A stretch of DNA of 12,702 bases from Thiomargarita sp. GTDB lineage: Bacteria; Pseudomonadota; Gammaproteobacteria; Beggiatoales; Beggiatoaceae. Under the pieces are notes generated by a model. That model did not search any database, was not told the origin of the DNA, and was given only the letters and a program-made list of their open reading frames with translations. Below are positions 1 to 7,275 of this stretch, piece by piece. A program made the translations under genes and the position numbers. Numbering within the stretch: position 1 is the first letter of the stretch; every line of letters starts with the position of its first letter. The stretch covers positions 1-12,702 of the forward strand of contig JAGLFE010000467.1 of the NCBI GenBank assembly GCA_023144675.1. The letters run 5' to 3'.

Positions 1-37
1 TTTATCATCAATATTTACTAAATGAGTGGAAAACATC

Positions 38-850
38 ATGCATAATAATTACACTTTAAAAATTACTTTTTTAATCGCAATATTCTTAGTTTCCTGCGTA
101 CCACAACAAATTACCCAAAATACACCACAACCACCTGATAATCCAATTGTTAATGTGGTGCAACACCATGAAAAAATAAAAAAAGTAGATAAAATTTTAG
201 TTAAACCGAAATTGCCTTTAGAAGAGATAAAACCTGCGAATACCAATGTATTATTTGCTAACCAAGATTACTATAATTCTTTGGAAACGGCTATTTTAAT
301 TAAGAAAGCCGAGAATTTTTATGAAAATCAACAATATAAAAAGGCTTTATATACTTTTGAATTAACACGTAAACGTCCTGATGCTGAATTAGTAAGAGTT
401 TATGGTGGTTTGTACCAAACTTATCTCAAAATGCAAAATCAAACAGCCGCTGAAGAAGCTTTTAGTGAATTATTAGCAGCTAATTTAAAAGAAAAAAAGG
501 ATGAAAAACTAAATTTTAAATTCCTATTTTCAATGAATTCTGATGATTTTATTAACGATGATGATTTAAAACAAGAATACCATTTTTGGCTACAACAAAT
601 TGCAACTTTCTTAGAAAAAAGGCAACTTTGCATACATATTATAGGCTACAGCACTACAGATGAAATCAATGAATTTCCAAATTTATCAAAATTACGAGCT
701 AAAAAAATTCAATTAACTATGCAAAATACCTTCGCCGATATTCAGCAAAATTCAGAAATTATGGGAGAAAATGATAATGGAGGTTTTTTAGGTACGGTTG
801 AAATTATGATTGTTGACTGTTTTGATGAAGTTATTGATATGACTAATTAA
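38..850 (+). CDS. Outer-membrane lipoprotein with helical repeats and a C-terminal OmpA-like domain
   Basis: Probable peptidoglycan-binding lipoprotein. From ATG 38 the N terminus is a short polar stretch, a hydrophobic segment (residues 9-18) and a lipobox ending L-V-S-C, so Cys20 would be lipidated. A Pro/Gln-rich linker follows. Residues about 85-147 resemble TPR helices (AENFYENQQYKKALYTFE, then AAEEAFSELL). Residues about 157-260 resemble an OmpA C-terminal domain: a NFKFLFS strand, a GYSTTDEIN segment like the family G-x-T-D-x-x-G, and LSKLRAKK like the family LSxxRAxxV, whose Asp and Arg bind diaminopimelate. The domain is divergent, so exact binding is inferred. The reading frame also has a GTG at 26, but ATG 38 is preferred because AGTGGA lies 7 nt upstream and GTG 26 has no ribosome binding site. 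The stop overlaps that of the convergent kinase gene. The upstream promoter lies outside the window. Confidence 0.72.
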   Translation: MHNNYTLKITFLIAIFLVSCVPQQITQNTPQPPDNPIVNVVQHHEKIKKVDKILVKPKLPLEEIKPANTNVLFANQDYYNSLETAILIKKAENFYENQQYKKALYTFELTRKRPDAELVRVYGGLYQTYLKMQNQTAAEEAFSELLAANLKEKKDEKLNFKFLFSMNSDDFINDDDLKQEYHFWLQQIATFLEKRQLCIHIIGYSTTDEINEFPNLSKLRAKKIQLTMQNTFADIQQNSEIMGENDNGGFLGTVEIMIVDCFDEVIDMTN

Positions 851-2766
851 TCTAAATATGGTTTAACAAATTCGCGAATTTTCCGAATTTTAAATTTTGT
901 TGCTAAGAATTGTATTTTTTTCAAAAAAGGTCTTAGATTTTCATCCTGTTTTTCAAGTAAACGGACTTTTTCAATAATTCCTCCTATATCACCCTGCATG
1001 GCTAACATATAAAATTCTTGGGCAATTTCTGGAGGTGGAGCAACAACTAATTCTTCTTGTGGTATCGAATCAAGTTGTGGTTGTTTATATTCTCTATGTT
1101 CCCATTCTAAGTTCAAATAGCTAGTTAATTTAGCCAAAATATCATTGATATCAATTGGTTTTGCAATAAAATCATCACAACTTATATATAAACTTTTTTG
1201 CCGACTTAATTTAAAAGAGCCAGCAGAAATAGCAATAATAATTGTTTGTTTTAATTCAGGCAACTGGCGTATTAACTGAGTAGTTTCAAAACCATCTATT
1301 CCTGGCATAATTAAATCCATTAAAATAGCATTTGGTTTAGATTGTTGCGCATTTTTTATGGCTTCTTGTGCATTACTGGCTTCTATTACCTTAAAACCTA
1401 AAGGAACTAATAAATTGACTAATAACAGCCGATTTTCTACTTGGTCATCAACAACTAAAATAGTACAATTTTTATTCTTTAAATGAATAATTTTATGTTT
1501 ATCAAAATGCGGTATTGATTTATTTTCAATAACTTCAGGTAAAATTAATTCTACTGAAAAAGTCGTACCTTGATCTAAATTACTTTCGACTTCAATTTTT
1601 CCATCCATCATTTCAACAAGTCGTTTAGTAATAGTTAAACCTAAACCAGTTCCTTGTTGATATTGATTATGAAAACTGCTTTGTTGAAAAGGCAAAAAGA
1701 TTTTTGATAGCTCCTTAACTGCAATCCCAATCCCACTATCTTCTATTTGAAAACGTATTTTCCAATACTGAGTTTTTATTAAACAGCTATTTTTAGTATC
1801 ATTTAATTCTTTAGTGGCACTAACTATAAAATTAATATAGCCTTTTTCAGTAAATTTAATCGCATTACCTAATAAATTTACTAAAATTTGTTGTAAACGA
1901 GTTTCATCAGCATAAAGTGTAATAGGTAAGGATTTACCTAGTATTTGGTATTGAAAAACTAGATTTTTTTCTTGAACTCTAGCTTGGAATAAGTCATTAA
2001 TATTTTGAATAAAATTGCTGAAATAAAAAGTATTAGCTGTTAGCTTTAAGCGGTGGGCTTCCACTTTTGATGAGTCTAATATATCATTAATAAGTCGTAA
2101 TAAATACTTACCACTGCGATTCATCATACTAATTGCATTATGTTGTTCCTCATTTAAGGTGTTATCCCGATTTAATATTTGCGCATAACCCAAAATAACA
2201 TTTAGTGGAGTACGTAACTCATGACTCATCTTAGCTAAAAAAGTACTTTTAGTACGATTAGATGTTTCAGCAATTTCCTTTGCTTGCCTTAGTTCAACTA
2301 AGGTTTGTTGATGAGCATCTAATTCTTGTTGTAATTCGACTAAAGTATATTGGTGGGAAACTAATTCTTGCTGTAATGCTAATTTGGTTTTTTCACGTTT
2401 TTTTACTTGTAAGCGTAATTCATTAAGTTTTTGCTGTAATTCTTGTTCAACTTCACTTGTTACCATAACATCTGTAATAGTAACCAATAAACCTGCTTGA
2501 GCATAAGAGCAACTTTCTACTTGTAAATTATAGTAAGCTAGTGTTTTAATGTCGGTATAATAGTGAATTTGATGAATAGAAATTTGGGAGGAAATATCTG
2601 GTTGTTGGATGAGTTGAGATAAATTATCTTCATAACCTATTAAAACTGGCAGAACATTAGTTAATAACTGACCAGTTAAATCAATACTAGAGTTAGGCAA
2701 CCATTTTTGTAGATTAGCACTATTTTTGATAATAGTTAAATCACTTTTGACTAAAAGAAATCCCAT
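847..2766 (-). CDS. Cytoplasmic hybrid histidine kinase: PAS-like, coiled coil, HisKA, HATPase_c, receiver, helical tail
   Basis: Two-component hybrid sensor kinase that autophosphorylates on His and passes phosphate to its own receiver. No signal peptide or membrane segment is visible, so it is probably cytoplasmic. Residues 1-105 look like a divergent PAS-type sensor. Residues 105-175 are a Gln/Leu-rich coiled coil. HisKA carries SHELRTP with His182. HATPase_c shows the N box (NLLGNAIKFT, Asn297 and Asn301), G1 (EDSGIGI, 342-348), the F box (about 357-362) and G2 (GTGLGL, 372-377). The receiver has Asp440/Asp441, phosphoacceptor Asp484 in LMDLIMP, Ser514 and Lys536, all intact. A tail of about 90 residues, with APPPEIAQEFYMLAMQGDI, resembles a helical extension I associate with hybrid kinases of filamentous sulfur bacteria and cyanobacteria. 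No HPt domain or DNA-binding output is seen. It is 94 bp downstream of anmK on the same strand and could be cotranscribed. No clear ribosome binding site precedes the ATG. Confidence 0.93.
   Translation of the reverse strand: MGFLLVKSDLTIIKNSANLQKWLPNSSIDLTGQLLTNVLPVLIGYEDNLSQLIQQPDISSQISIHQIHYYTDIKTLAYYNLQVESCSYAQAGLLVTITDVMVTSEVEQELQQKLNELRLQVKKREKTKLALQQELVSHQYTLVELQQELDAHQQTLVELRQAKEIAETSNRTKSTFLAKMSHELRTPLNVILGYAQILNRDNTLNEEQHNAISMMNRSGKYLLRLINDILDSSKVEAHRLKLTANTFYFSNFIQNINDLFQARVQEKNLVFQYQILGKSLPITLYADETRLQQILVNLLGNAIKFTEKGYINFIVSATKELNDTKNSCLIKTQYWKIRFQIEDSGIGIAVKELSKIFLPFQQSSFHNQYQQGTGLGLTITKRLVEMMDGKIEVESNLDQGTTFSVELILPEVIENKSIPHFDKHKIIHLKNKNCTILVVDDQVENRLLLVNLLVPLGFKVIEASNAQEAIKNAQQSKPNAILMDLIMPGIDGFETTQLIRQLPELKQTIIIAISAGSFKLSRQKSLYISCDDFIAKPIDINDILAKLTSYLNLEWEHREYKQPQLDSIPQEELVVAPPPEIAQEFYMLAMQGDIGGIIEKVRLLEKQDENLRPFLKKIQFLATKFKIRKIREFVKPYLD
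2290..2373 (-). repeat. Tandem duplication of a 42-nt unit inside the kinase coiled coil
   Basis: Residues 132-145 (QQELVSHQYTLVEL) and 146-159 (QQELDAHQQTLVEL) are adjacent 14-residue copies that agree at 11 of 14 positions. Fourteen residues are two heptads, so the duplication lengthens the signalling helix without shifting coiled-coil phase. The nucleotide copies have diverged at several bases, so the event is not very recent. Confidence 0.85.
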
Positions 2767-2801
2767 TTTTTGGCTGTCTATTGGTTAAATAATTTAGAAC
2801 C

Positions 2802-2834
2802 GTAGAAGGTGCTGAGTTTGCGAAGTGCGTCAAT
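2802..2834. repeat. Degenerate 33-nt palindromic repeat, copy 1
   Basis: A 33-nt element beginning GTAGAAGGTGCTGAG and ending GAAGTGCGTCAAT, lying between anmK and the kinase gene. It shares its two ends (GTAG and GAAG-GCG/GCA-TCAAT) and an internal TGCTGAG with the element at 7155-7187, in the same orientation. The hairpin is eroded here: only a few pairs, including wobbles, remain between GGTGCT and AGTGC. It is more GC-rich than its surroundings. It resembles short palindromic repeats dispersed between genes in cyanobacteria and filamentous sulfur bacteria; that family assignment comes from memory, not from a search. Confidence 0.5.
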
Positions 2835-2860
2835 TATTTCAATGTTTTGAATTTATTTTT

Positions 2861-3964
2861 CTAAATATAAATACTACCTAATACAACTTCTTGTTTAGCT
2901 CCAGTAACAAATAATAAATTACTGGTCTTTTTATCTAAGCGTTTTTTAGCTAACCAAGCAAAACTCATAGCTTCAACCAGGTCAGGGTCGATTCCAATCG
3001 CAATAGATGATTCAACTATACAATCTGGCAATTGCTTTTGTAATTCTGTCATTAACACTAAATTATGCACCCCACCACCACAAACTAATAATCGCTGTGG
3101 TTTATAAACAGTGGCAGATTGAATAATAGTTTTTACCGTTAATTGACATAAAGTAGCTTGAATATCTTCAGCTTTTATTGGAGGTAATTTAGTAAGATAT
3201 TGATTTAGCCAATTTAAATTAAAATAATCTCGTCCAGTACTTTTCGGTATCGGCTTAGAAAAATATGGATCAGCTAACATATTTTCTAATAAAATAGTGT
3301 TTATTTTACCAGTAGCTGCATATTCACCATCTTTATCCATAAGTAATTGATGCTGTTGATAATAATGTGCATCCAATAAAGCATTACCAGGACCAGTATC
3401 AAAACCAATAACAGGCTGATTAATATTAGCTGGCAATACTGTAATATTAGCAATGCCTCCAATATTAACCACAATACGATTTTCACTACCGCTACGCATA
3501 AAAGCATTATGAAAAATAGGAGTTAAAGGTGCTCCTTGCCCTCCTGCTGCCATATCACGCCGTCTAAAATCTGCGATGGTGGTAATACCCGTTATTTGAA
3601 CTAAGGTATTGGGATCACCTAATTGCCAAGTATAGGCGGGAAATCCATCTGGATGATGATATAAAGTTTGCCCAGGATTCCCAATAGCTCTAATATTTTT
3701 TATTGAAATTTGCGCTTTTTGTAGTAATTTTAATACCGCTTCAGAAAATAATTGACCAATTTCAATATCTAAAGTAGCTATTTCATGTAAATTACTATTT
3801 TTACCCTTTTCTTGTGTTAGAAATAATAATTGTTCCCGTAATGCAGCCTGCCAAGGATGTTGATAAGCAGTATGTAATTTTATTTGATTTCCACCAATAT
3901 CGACTAATACTGCATCAATCGAATCAATACTGGTACCAGACATTAATCCAATAAATAAAGACAT
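2861..3964 (-). CDS. anmK: Anhydro-N-acetylmuramic acid kinase
   Basis: Cytoplasmic murein-recycling enzyme that opens the 1,6-anhydro ring of anhydroMurNAc and phosphorylates it with ATP to give MurNAc-6-phosphate. Family signatures run the whole length (367 aa, normal for AnmK): GLMSGTSIDSIDAVL near the start (phosphate loop), ADFRRRDMAAGGQGAPL at 131-147, VVNIGGIANIT at 165-174, GFDTGPGNALLDAH at 187-200 with the likely catalytic base Asp189, PKSTGRDYFN at 240-249, CGGGVHN at 295-301 and GIDPDLVEAMSFAWLA at 324-339. Two sites differ from what I know of the family: residues 96-97 are Asn-Pro where a Ser/Cys-His precedes GQT, and Ser14 replaces the usual Gly of SLDG. The start follows the mepM stop by 2 nt, so the pair is almost certainly one transcription unit with translational coupling. 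No strong Shine-Dalgarno is visible. Confidence 0.96.
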   Translation of the reverse strand: MSLFIGLMSGTSIDSIDAVLVDIGGNQIKLHTAYQHPWQAALREQLLFLTQEKGKNSNLHEIATLDIEIGQLFSEAVLKLLQKAQISIKNIRAIGNPGQTLYHHPDGFPAYTWQLGDPNTLVQITGITTIADFRRRDMAAGGQGAPLTPIFHNAFMRSGSENRIVVNIGGIANITVLPANINQPVIGFDTGPGNALLDAHYYQQHQLLMDKDGEYAATGKINTILLENMLADPYFSKPIPKSTGRDYFNLNWLNQYLTKLPPIKAEDIQATLCQLTVKTIIQSATVYKPQRLLVCGGGVHNLVLMTELQKQLPDCIVESSIAIGIDPDLVEAMSFAWLAKKRLDKKTSNLLFVTGAKQEVVLGSIYI

Positions 3965-3966
3965 AA

Positions 3967-5640
3967 TTATTTAACTATTAAATGTTGAGCTAAATTGTTT
4001 AAACCAGGTGCTATTGAAACAACTGTATTTGTTTGCTTTTCCATAGATGGTGAAACAGTTGGCATTGCTTCTACTAATTTTGTTGAAGCCGTTGATTGGC
4101 TTAATTTATTCAATTGTGTTTGCAACTCAGCGATTTTGTTTTTAAAATGGGCATAATAATTTTTAGCTATAGGAAAAGAAAGCGGAAGTTCAATTGCTTG
4201 AGCATCTTTATATTCTCCATCTACTTGAATTTCATAATGTAAATGAGAACCAGTGGTGCGTCCACTACGCCCAACATAAGCAATAATTTGCCCTTGAACA
4301 ACTTTATCACCCACATTTAATTCTTCAAACTTAGACAAATGGGCATATAAAGTCGTAACCCGTTGATTATGTTTTAATGCAATTGTTTTGCCATAACCAC
4401 CTTTGCGTCCAATAAAATCAATCGTAGCATCACCAGCCGCAAAAACTGGTGTTCCCCAGCTTGCTGCATAATCAACGCCAGTATGTAAATGATACCTTCT
4501 GGAAATTGGATGCCTGCGTTTGCCAAATTTTGAACTAATACGGGTAAAATCATTAAGGGGTACTCGCAATAGAGAAATTGTATTTGAATTATAACCCGCT
4601 TCTGTATAATAATCAGTTTTTCCGTTCAAATTTGTATAACGAAATAAATTATCTACTTGATTTTCGTATAAAAATTGGGCTGCTAAAATTGGACCTTCAA
4701 TATTATCATTTTTGAATTTTTTTAACTCGTAAATGAATGTAAATTGCATCCCCGACTTTAATTGTTGATTAGTTTTTTTAGTAAATAATTGTTGTAATTC
4801 AAGTAGTTTATTTTTTGAAATACCTAATTTTTTAACAACTGCATCTAAAGAACTATCTATTTTAGCATGAATAAAAATTTTTTGTTTGGCATAAATACCT
4901 TTTTTTTGTATTGCCGCTTCATATAATCCTTGTTTGGTTTTAAAAAAATACAATTCATTAGTTTTATCTATAGATAGAACCAAAGCTTGCACATTTTTAG
5001 CTGGATCATGTTGAATATGTATTGCTTGATTAATGTACAATTTACGTAATATTTGTTTATATTGTTGTAGTTCTAAAATATTTTGTAATTGTGCTTGGCT
5101 GAAACCATGACGTTTAAAAATTTTAGATAAATTATCGCCTGAATGAACTTTAGTGTGCAACCAAATATAAGTGGTTGGTTTTGGGGTAGGAAGTACAATT
5201 TCGTTAATTAATTTTGAAGTATTTATAAATTTTGCAGTATTTGTAGTCGCTTCAATTAGATTAAAATTATTTAAAGTTATTATAGGTTTAACTTCTGCTT
5301 TTATAGGAATTAATGGTTCATCTGGTTTAAGGTAAATAGCTTCATCAAATGCAGTAATTTGAGTAATTGAGGATAAATTAGGCGTGGAAGCATCAGAATT
5401 ATTTAGCCACCATAATAAGGGCAAAATACTCATCAAACTAATTATGGTAATTATTTTAGAATTAAACCAATCAAATGGTGTAGAATGGATTCCTTGTTCT
5501 ATAGTAAAATTTTTATGTCCAAAAGGTAGAATAATTTGAAATGATAAACTTGAAATACGATTATTAACTGAGCGAGATGTAAAAACTTTATTAAATTTTT
5601 TAGATTTGGAGCTAAAAAGATATTTTCTTTTAATAAACAT
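3967..5640 (-). CDS. mepM: MepM-type M23 murein DD-endopeptidase with LysM/OapA-like domain
   Basis: Inner-membrane-anchored periplasmic zinc endopeptidase expected to cleave peptide cross-links in peptidoglycan during wall growth. A basic cytoplasmic stretch of about 62 residues precedes one membrane segment (about 63-79, IITIISLMSILPLLWWL). Residues about 160-210 form a LysM/OapA-like module (HTKVHSGDNLSKIFKRHGF), and about 220-355 match the intermediate domain of MepM/Csd3 proteins. The M23 domain starts at KFGKRRHPIS (371-380). The expected metal ligands are present: His386 and Asp390 in HTGVD, and His468 in HLHYE. His434 (YAHL) and His466 are the usual active-site histidines. A polar, low-complexity tail covers 490-557. 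At 557 aa it is longer than E. coli MepM (about 440), because of the N-terminal and C-terminal extensions. Context (anmK immediately downstream, tyrS divergent) is the conserved gammaproteobacterial arrangement and supports orthology. Confidence 0.93.
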   Translation of the reverse strand: MFIKRKYLFSSKSKKFNKVFTSRSVNNRISSLSFQIILPFGHKNFTIEQGIHSTPFDWFNSKIITIISLMSILPLLWWLNNSDASTPNLSSITQITAFDEAIYLKPDEPLIPIKAEVKPIITLNNFNLIEATTNTAKFINTSKLINEIVLPTPKPTTYIWLHTKVHSGDNLSKIFKRHGFSQAQLQNILELQQYKQILRKLYINQAIHIQHDPAKNVQALVLSIDKTNELYFFKTKQGLYEAAIQKKGIYAKQKIFIHAKIDSSLDAVVKKLGISKNKLLELQQLFTKKTNQQLKSGMQFTFIYELKKFKNDNIEGPILAAQFLYENQVDNLFRYTNLNGKTDYYTEAGYNSNTISLLRVPLNDFTRISSKFGKRRHPISRRYHLHTGVDYAASWGTPVFAAGDATIDFIGRKGGYGKTIALKHNQRVTTLYAHLSKFEELNVGDKVVQGQIIAYVGRSGRTTGSHLHYEIQVDGEYKDAQAIELPLSFPIAKNYYAHFKNKIAELQTQLNKLSQSTASTKLVEAMPTVSPSMEKQTNTVVSIAPGLNNLAQHLIVK

Positions 5641-5710
5641 AATTTCTAATTCAAAAACAATTTGTGGTAAAAATACACTTTCTAATTCAATTAATTAGCA
5701 ATCTTGTTGC

Positions 5711-5719
5711 ATCATAACA
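5711..5719 (-). promoter_or_regulatory. Candidate extended -10 promoter for mepM-anmK
   Basis: Read on the minus strand this is TGTTATGAT, an extended -10 (TG-N-TATGAT). No good -35 is seen 17 bp upstream, which extended -10 promoters tolerate. It would give a leader of about 60 nt before the mepM ATG. It overlaps a small inverted repeat (TTGTTG 5704-5709 / CAACAA 5718-5723). The region is so AT-rich that chance matches are likely. Confidence 0.35.
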
Positions 5720-5765
5720 ACAATAATTTTGTTAAAAATCAAAGTATTATAAATAATATAACTAT

Positions 5766-5771
5766 TATAAT
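5766..5771 (+). promoter_or_regulatory. Candidate -10 box for tyrS
   Basis: A perfect TATAAT about 80 bp upstream of the tyrS ATG. The hexamer 17 bp upstream (AGTATT, 5743-5748) is a poor -35. It would give a leader of about 70 nt. No T-box or other recognisable tRNA-responsive leader is visible in it. TATAAT also occurs on the other strand in this tract, so strand and exact site are uncertain. Confidence 0.35.
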
Positions 5772-5848
5772 ACTAAGTTTTTTATCAAATTTCAAGCTAA
5801 TAATTATAAAATATAAAAATTAATTATCTAAAAAATATCGGGATCACA

Positions 5849-7048
5849 ATGCCAACAACAGAAGAAGCCTTGACACAAATAAAACAAGGTTGCCATGAAA
5901 TATTATTAGAAGCCGAGTTACGGATAAAATTGGAAAATAATCAGGCTTTACGAATTAAAGCTGGCTTTGATCCAACTGCGCCAGACTTGCATTTAGGACA
6001 TACAGTGTTACTGAATAAATTACGCCAATTTCAAAAATTAGGGCATAAAATTTTGTTTTTAATTGGTGATTTTACGGGCATGATTGGCGATCCAACTGGT
6101 AAAAATATTACCCGTAAAGCTTTATCTAGCGAAGAAGTTTTAGAAAATTCTCGTAGCTATCAAGAACAAATTTTCAAAATTTTGGATGAAAAAACGACTC
6201 AAGTTTGCTTTAATTCAGAATGGATGAATAAGATGAATGCGGCGGGGTTGGTTAAATTGGCGGCTCAACATACTGTTGCTAGGATGCTAGAACGTGATGA
6301 TTTTCATAAACGTTATCATGGTAAACAATCTATTGCCATTCATGAATTTTTATATCCTTTAATCCAAGGTTATGATTCTGTAGCATTGCAAGCTGATGTT
6401 GAATTGGGCGGAACTGATCAAAAGTTTAATTTATTAGTTGGACGGGAATTACAAAAAAATGCGGGGCAAAAACCTCAAGTAGTAATAACTATGCCGATTT
6501 TAGAAGGTTTGGATGGAGTACAGAAAATGTCTAAATCTTTGAATAATTATATTGGAATTGAGGATAAACCAGACGATATGTTTGGTAAATTGATGTCGAT
6601 TTCCGATGATTTAATGTGGCGTTATATTGATTTATTAAGCTTTAAAACGCCGAATGAAATTTCGCAATGGAAACAATCAGTTGAAGAAGGTAAAAATCCA
6701 CGTGATGTTAAAATTGAGTTTGCCCAGGAAATTGTCGAACGTTTTCATTCCCGTTTGGCTGCAACCCAAGCTTATGAACAATTTATTGCTCGTTTTAAAC
6801 GTGGTGAAATGCCAGAAGATATGCCAGAAATAACTTTAAATATAGAAAATGAAACTATTCCTATCGCTAATTTACTAAAACAAGCCAATTTAACTAGCAG
6901 TACTTCAGATGCAATACGAATGATTAAGCAAGGCGCGGTTAAAATAAATGGCGAACGAATTAGTGATCGTAATTTGCGGATAAAAAAAGCTTCACATAAT
7001 ATTTATCAAGTTGGAAAACGCCGTTTTGCGAAGGTAAAAATTAGTTAA
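5849..7048 (+). CDS. tyrS: Tyrosyl-tRNA synthetase
   Basis: Class I aminoacyl-tRNA synthetase that charges tRNA-Tyr with tyrosine in the cytoplasm. The Rossmann catalytic core has the HIGH-type motif HLGH (48-51) within AGFDPTAPDLHLGH, the GDFTGMIGDPTG stretch (73-84) of the TyrRS nucleotide-binding region, and KMSKS at 226-230. GTDQKFNLLVGR at 188-199 lines the tyrosine pocket in the family. Residues about 335-399 form the C-terminal S4 RNA-binding domain (SDAIRMIKQGAVKING). At 399 aa it matches the subgroup of bacterial TyrRS common in Pseudomonas-like gammaproteobacteria. A GGGA sits about 6 nt before the ATG at 5849 and supports this start. It is divergent from mepM and followed by a convergent spacer. 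Nothing unusual is seen in the protein. Confidence 0.97.
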   Translation: MPTTEEALTQIKQGCHEILLEAELRIKLENNQALRIKAGFDPTAPDLHLGHTVLLNKLRQFQKLGHKILFLIGDFTGMIGDPTGKNITRKALSSEEVLENSRSYQEQIFKILDEKTTQVCFNSEWMNKMNAAGLVKLAAQHTVARMLERDDFHKRYHGKQSIAIHEFLYPLIQGYDSVALQADVELGGTDQKFNLLVGRELQKNAGQKPQVVITMPILEGLDGVQKMSKSLNNYIGIEDKPDDMFGKLMSISDDLMWRYIDLLSFKTPNEISQWKQSVEEGKNPRDVKIEFAQEIVERFHSRLAATQAYEQFIARFKRGEMPEDMPEITLNIENETIPIANLLKQANLTSSTSDAIRMIKQGAVKINGERISDRNLRIKKASHNIYQVGKRRFAKVKIS

Positions 7049-7052
7049 TTTT

Positions 7053-7099
7053 AAATAGAAGTTGTTGCATAAAAATTATGGTACGGTTTTATTCTATTT
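7053..7099. repeat. AT-rich inverted repeat downstream of tyrS
   Basis: AAATAGAA (7053-7060) plus TAAAA (7070-7074) together are the exact reverse complement of the 13-base run at 7087-7099. A 9-nt insert (GTTGTTGCA, 7061-7069) interrupts the left arm, and the loop is 12 nt. It starts 5 nt after the tyrS stop, where a transcription end would be expected. However, the stem is AT-rich and no U-tract follows it, so it is not a canonical intrinsic terminator. Confidence 0.4.
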
Positions 7100-7154
7100 A
7101 GGCAACACTTTAGCCAATTAAGGAATGTGCATGAAATAATTACGATAAAAAAAT

Positions 7155-7187
7155 GTAGGATGTTGCTGAGGAATGAAGCGCATCAAT
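7155..7187. repeat. Degenerate 33-nt palindromic repeat, copy 2
   Basis: Begins GTAGGATGTTGCTGAG and ends GAAGCGCATCAAT. GATG-T-TGCT and AGCGCATC can form an 8-bp stem with one G-U pair, one bulged T and a loop of about 9 nt. This makes it the better-preserved of the two copies; the other is at 2802-2834, also 33 nt, aligned end to end. It lies in the convergent tyrS / adenylate cyclase spacer. No RAYT-type transposase gene is present in the window. Confidence 0.55.
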
Positions 7188-7212
7188 CGTGTTAAAGATT
7201 TCAACTTCAATA

Positions 7213-7233
7213 TTTTAACTCTTAATTCGAGTT
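7213..7233. repeat. Direct repeat (copy A) overlapping a small hairpin
   Basis: TTTTAACTCTTAATT (7213-7227) recurs exactly at 8938-8952, so the two copies flank the adenylate cyclase gene. Here it also overlaps a perfect 5-bp stem, AACTC (7217-7221) / GAGTT (7229-7233). A 15-base match in DNA this AT-rich could be chance. Confidence 0.35.
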
Positions 7234-7275
7234 GTTAAAAAATCAATAAAAATAATTTAAAAAATTTAGTGGAAT

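Noticed and set aside
3301..3507. 68-codon plus-strand frame, very Leu-rich
   Set aside because: Antisense to anmK, low complexity, no ribosome binding site.
5772..5848. Possible T-box or other tRNA-sensing leader before tyrS
   Set aside because: No T-box sequence, specifier stem or terminator/antiterminator pair is visible; T-boxes are also not expected in gammaproteobacteria.
7061..7080. TTGTTGCATAAA-like string reminiscent of some insertion-sequence ends
   Set aside because: No matching opposite end, target duplication or transposase frame was found in the window.
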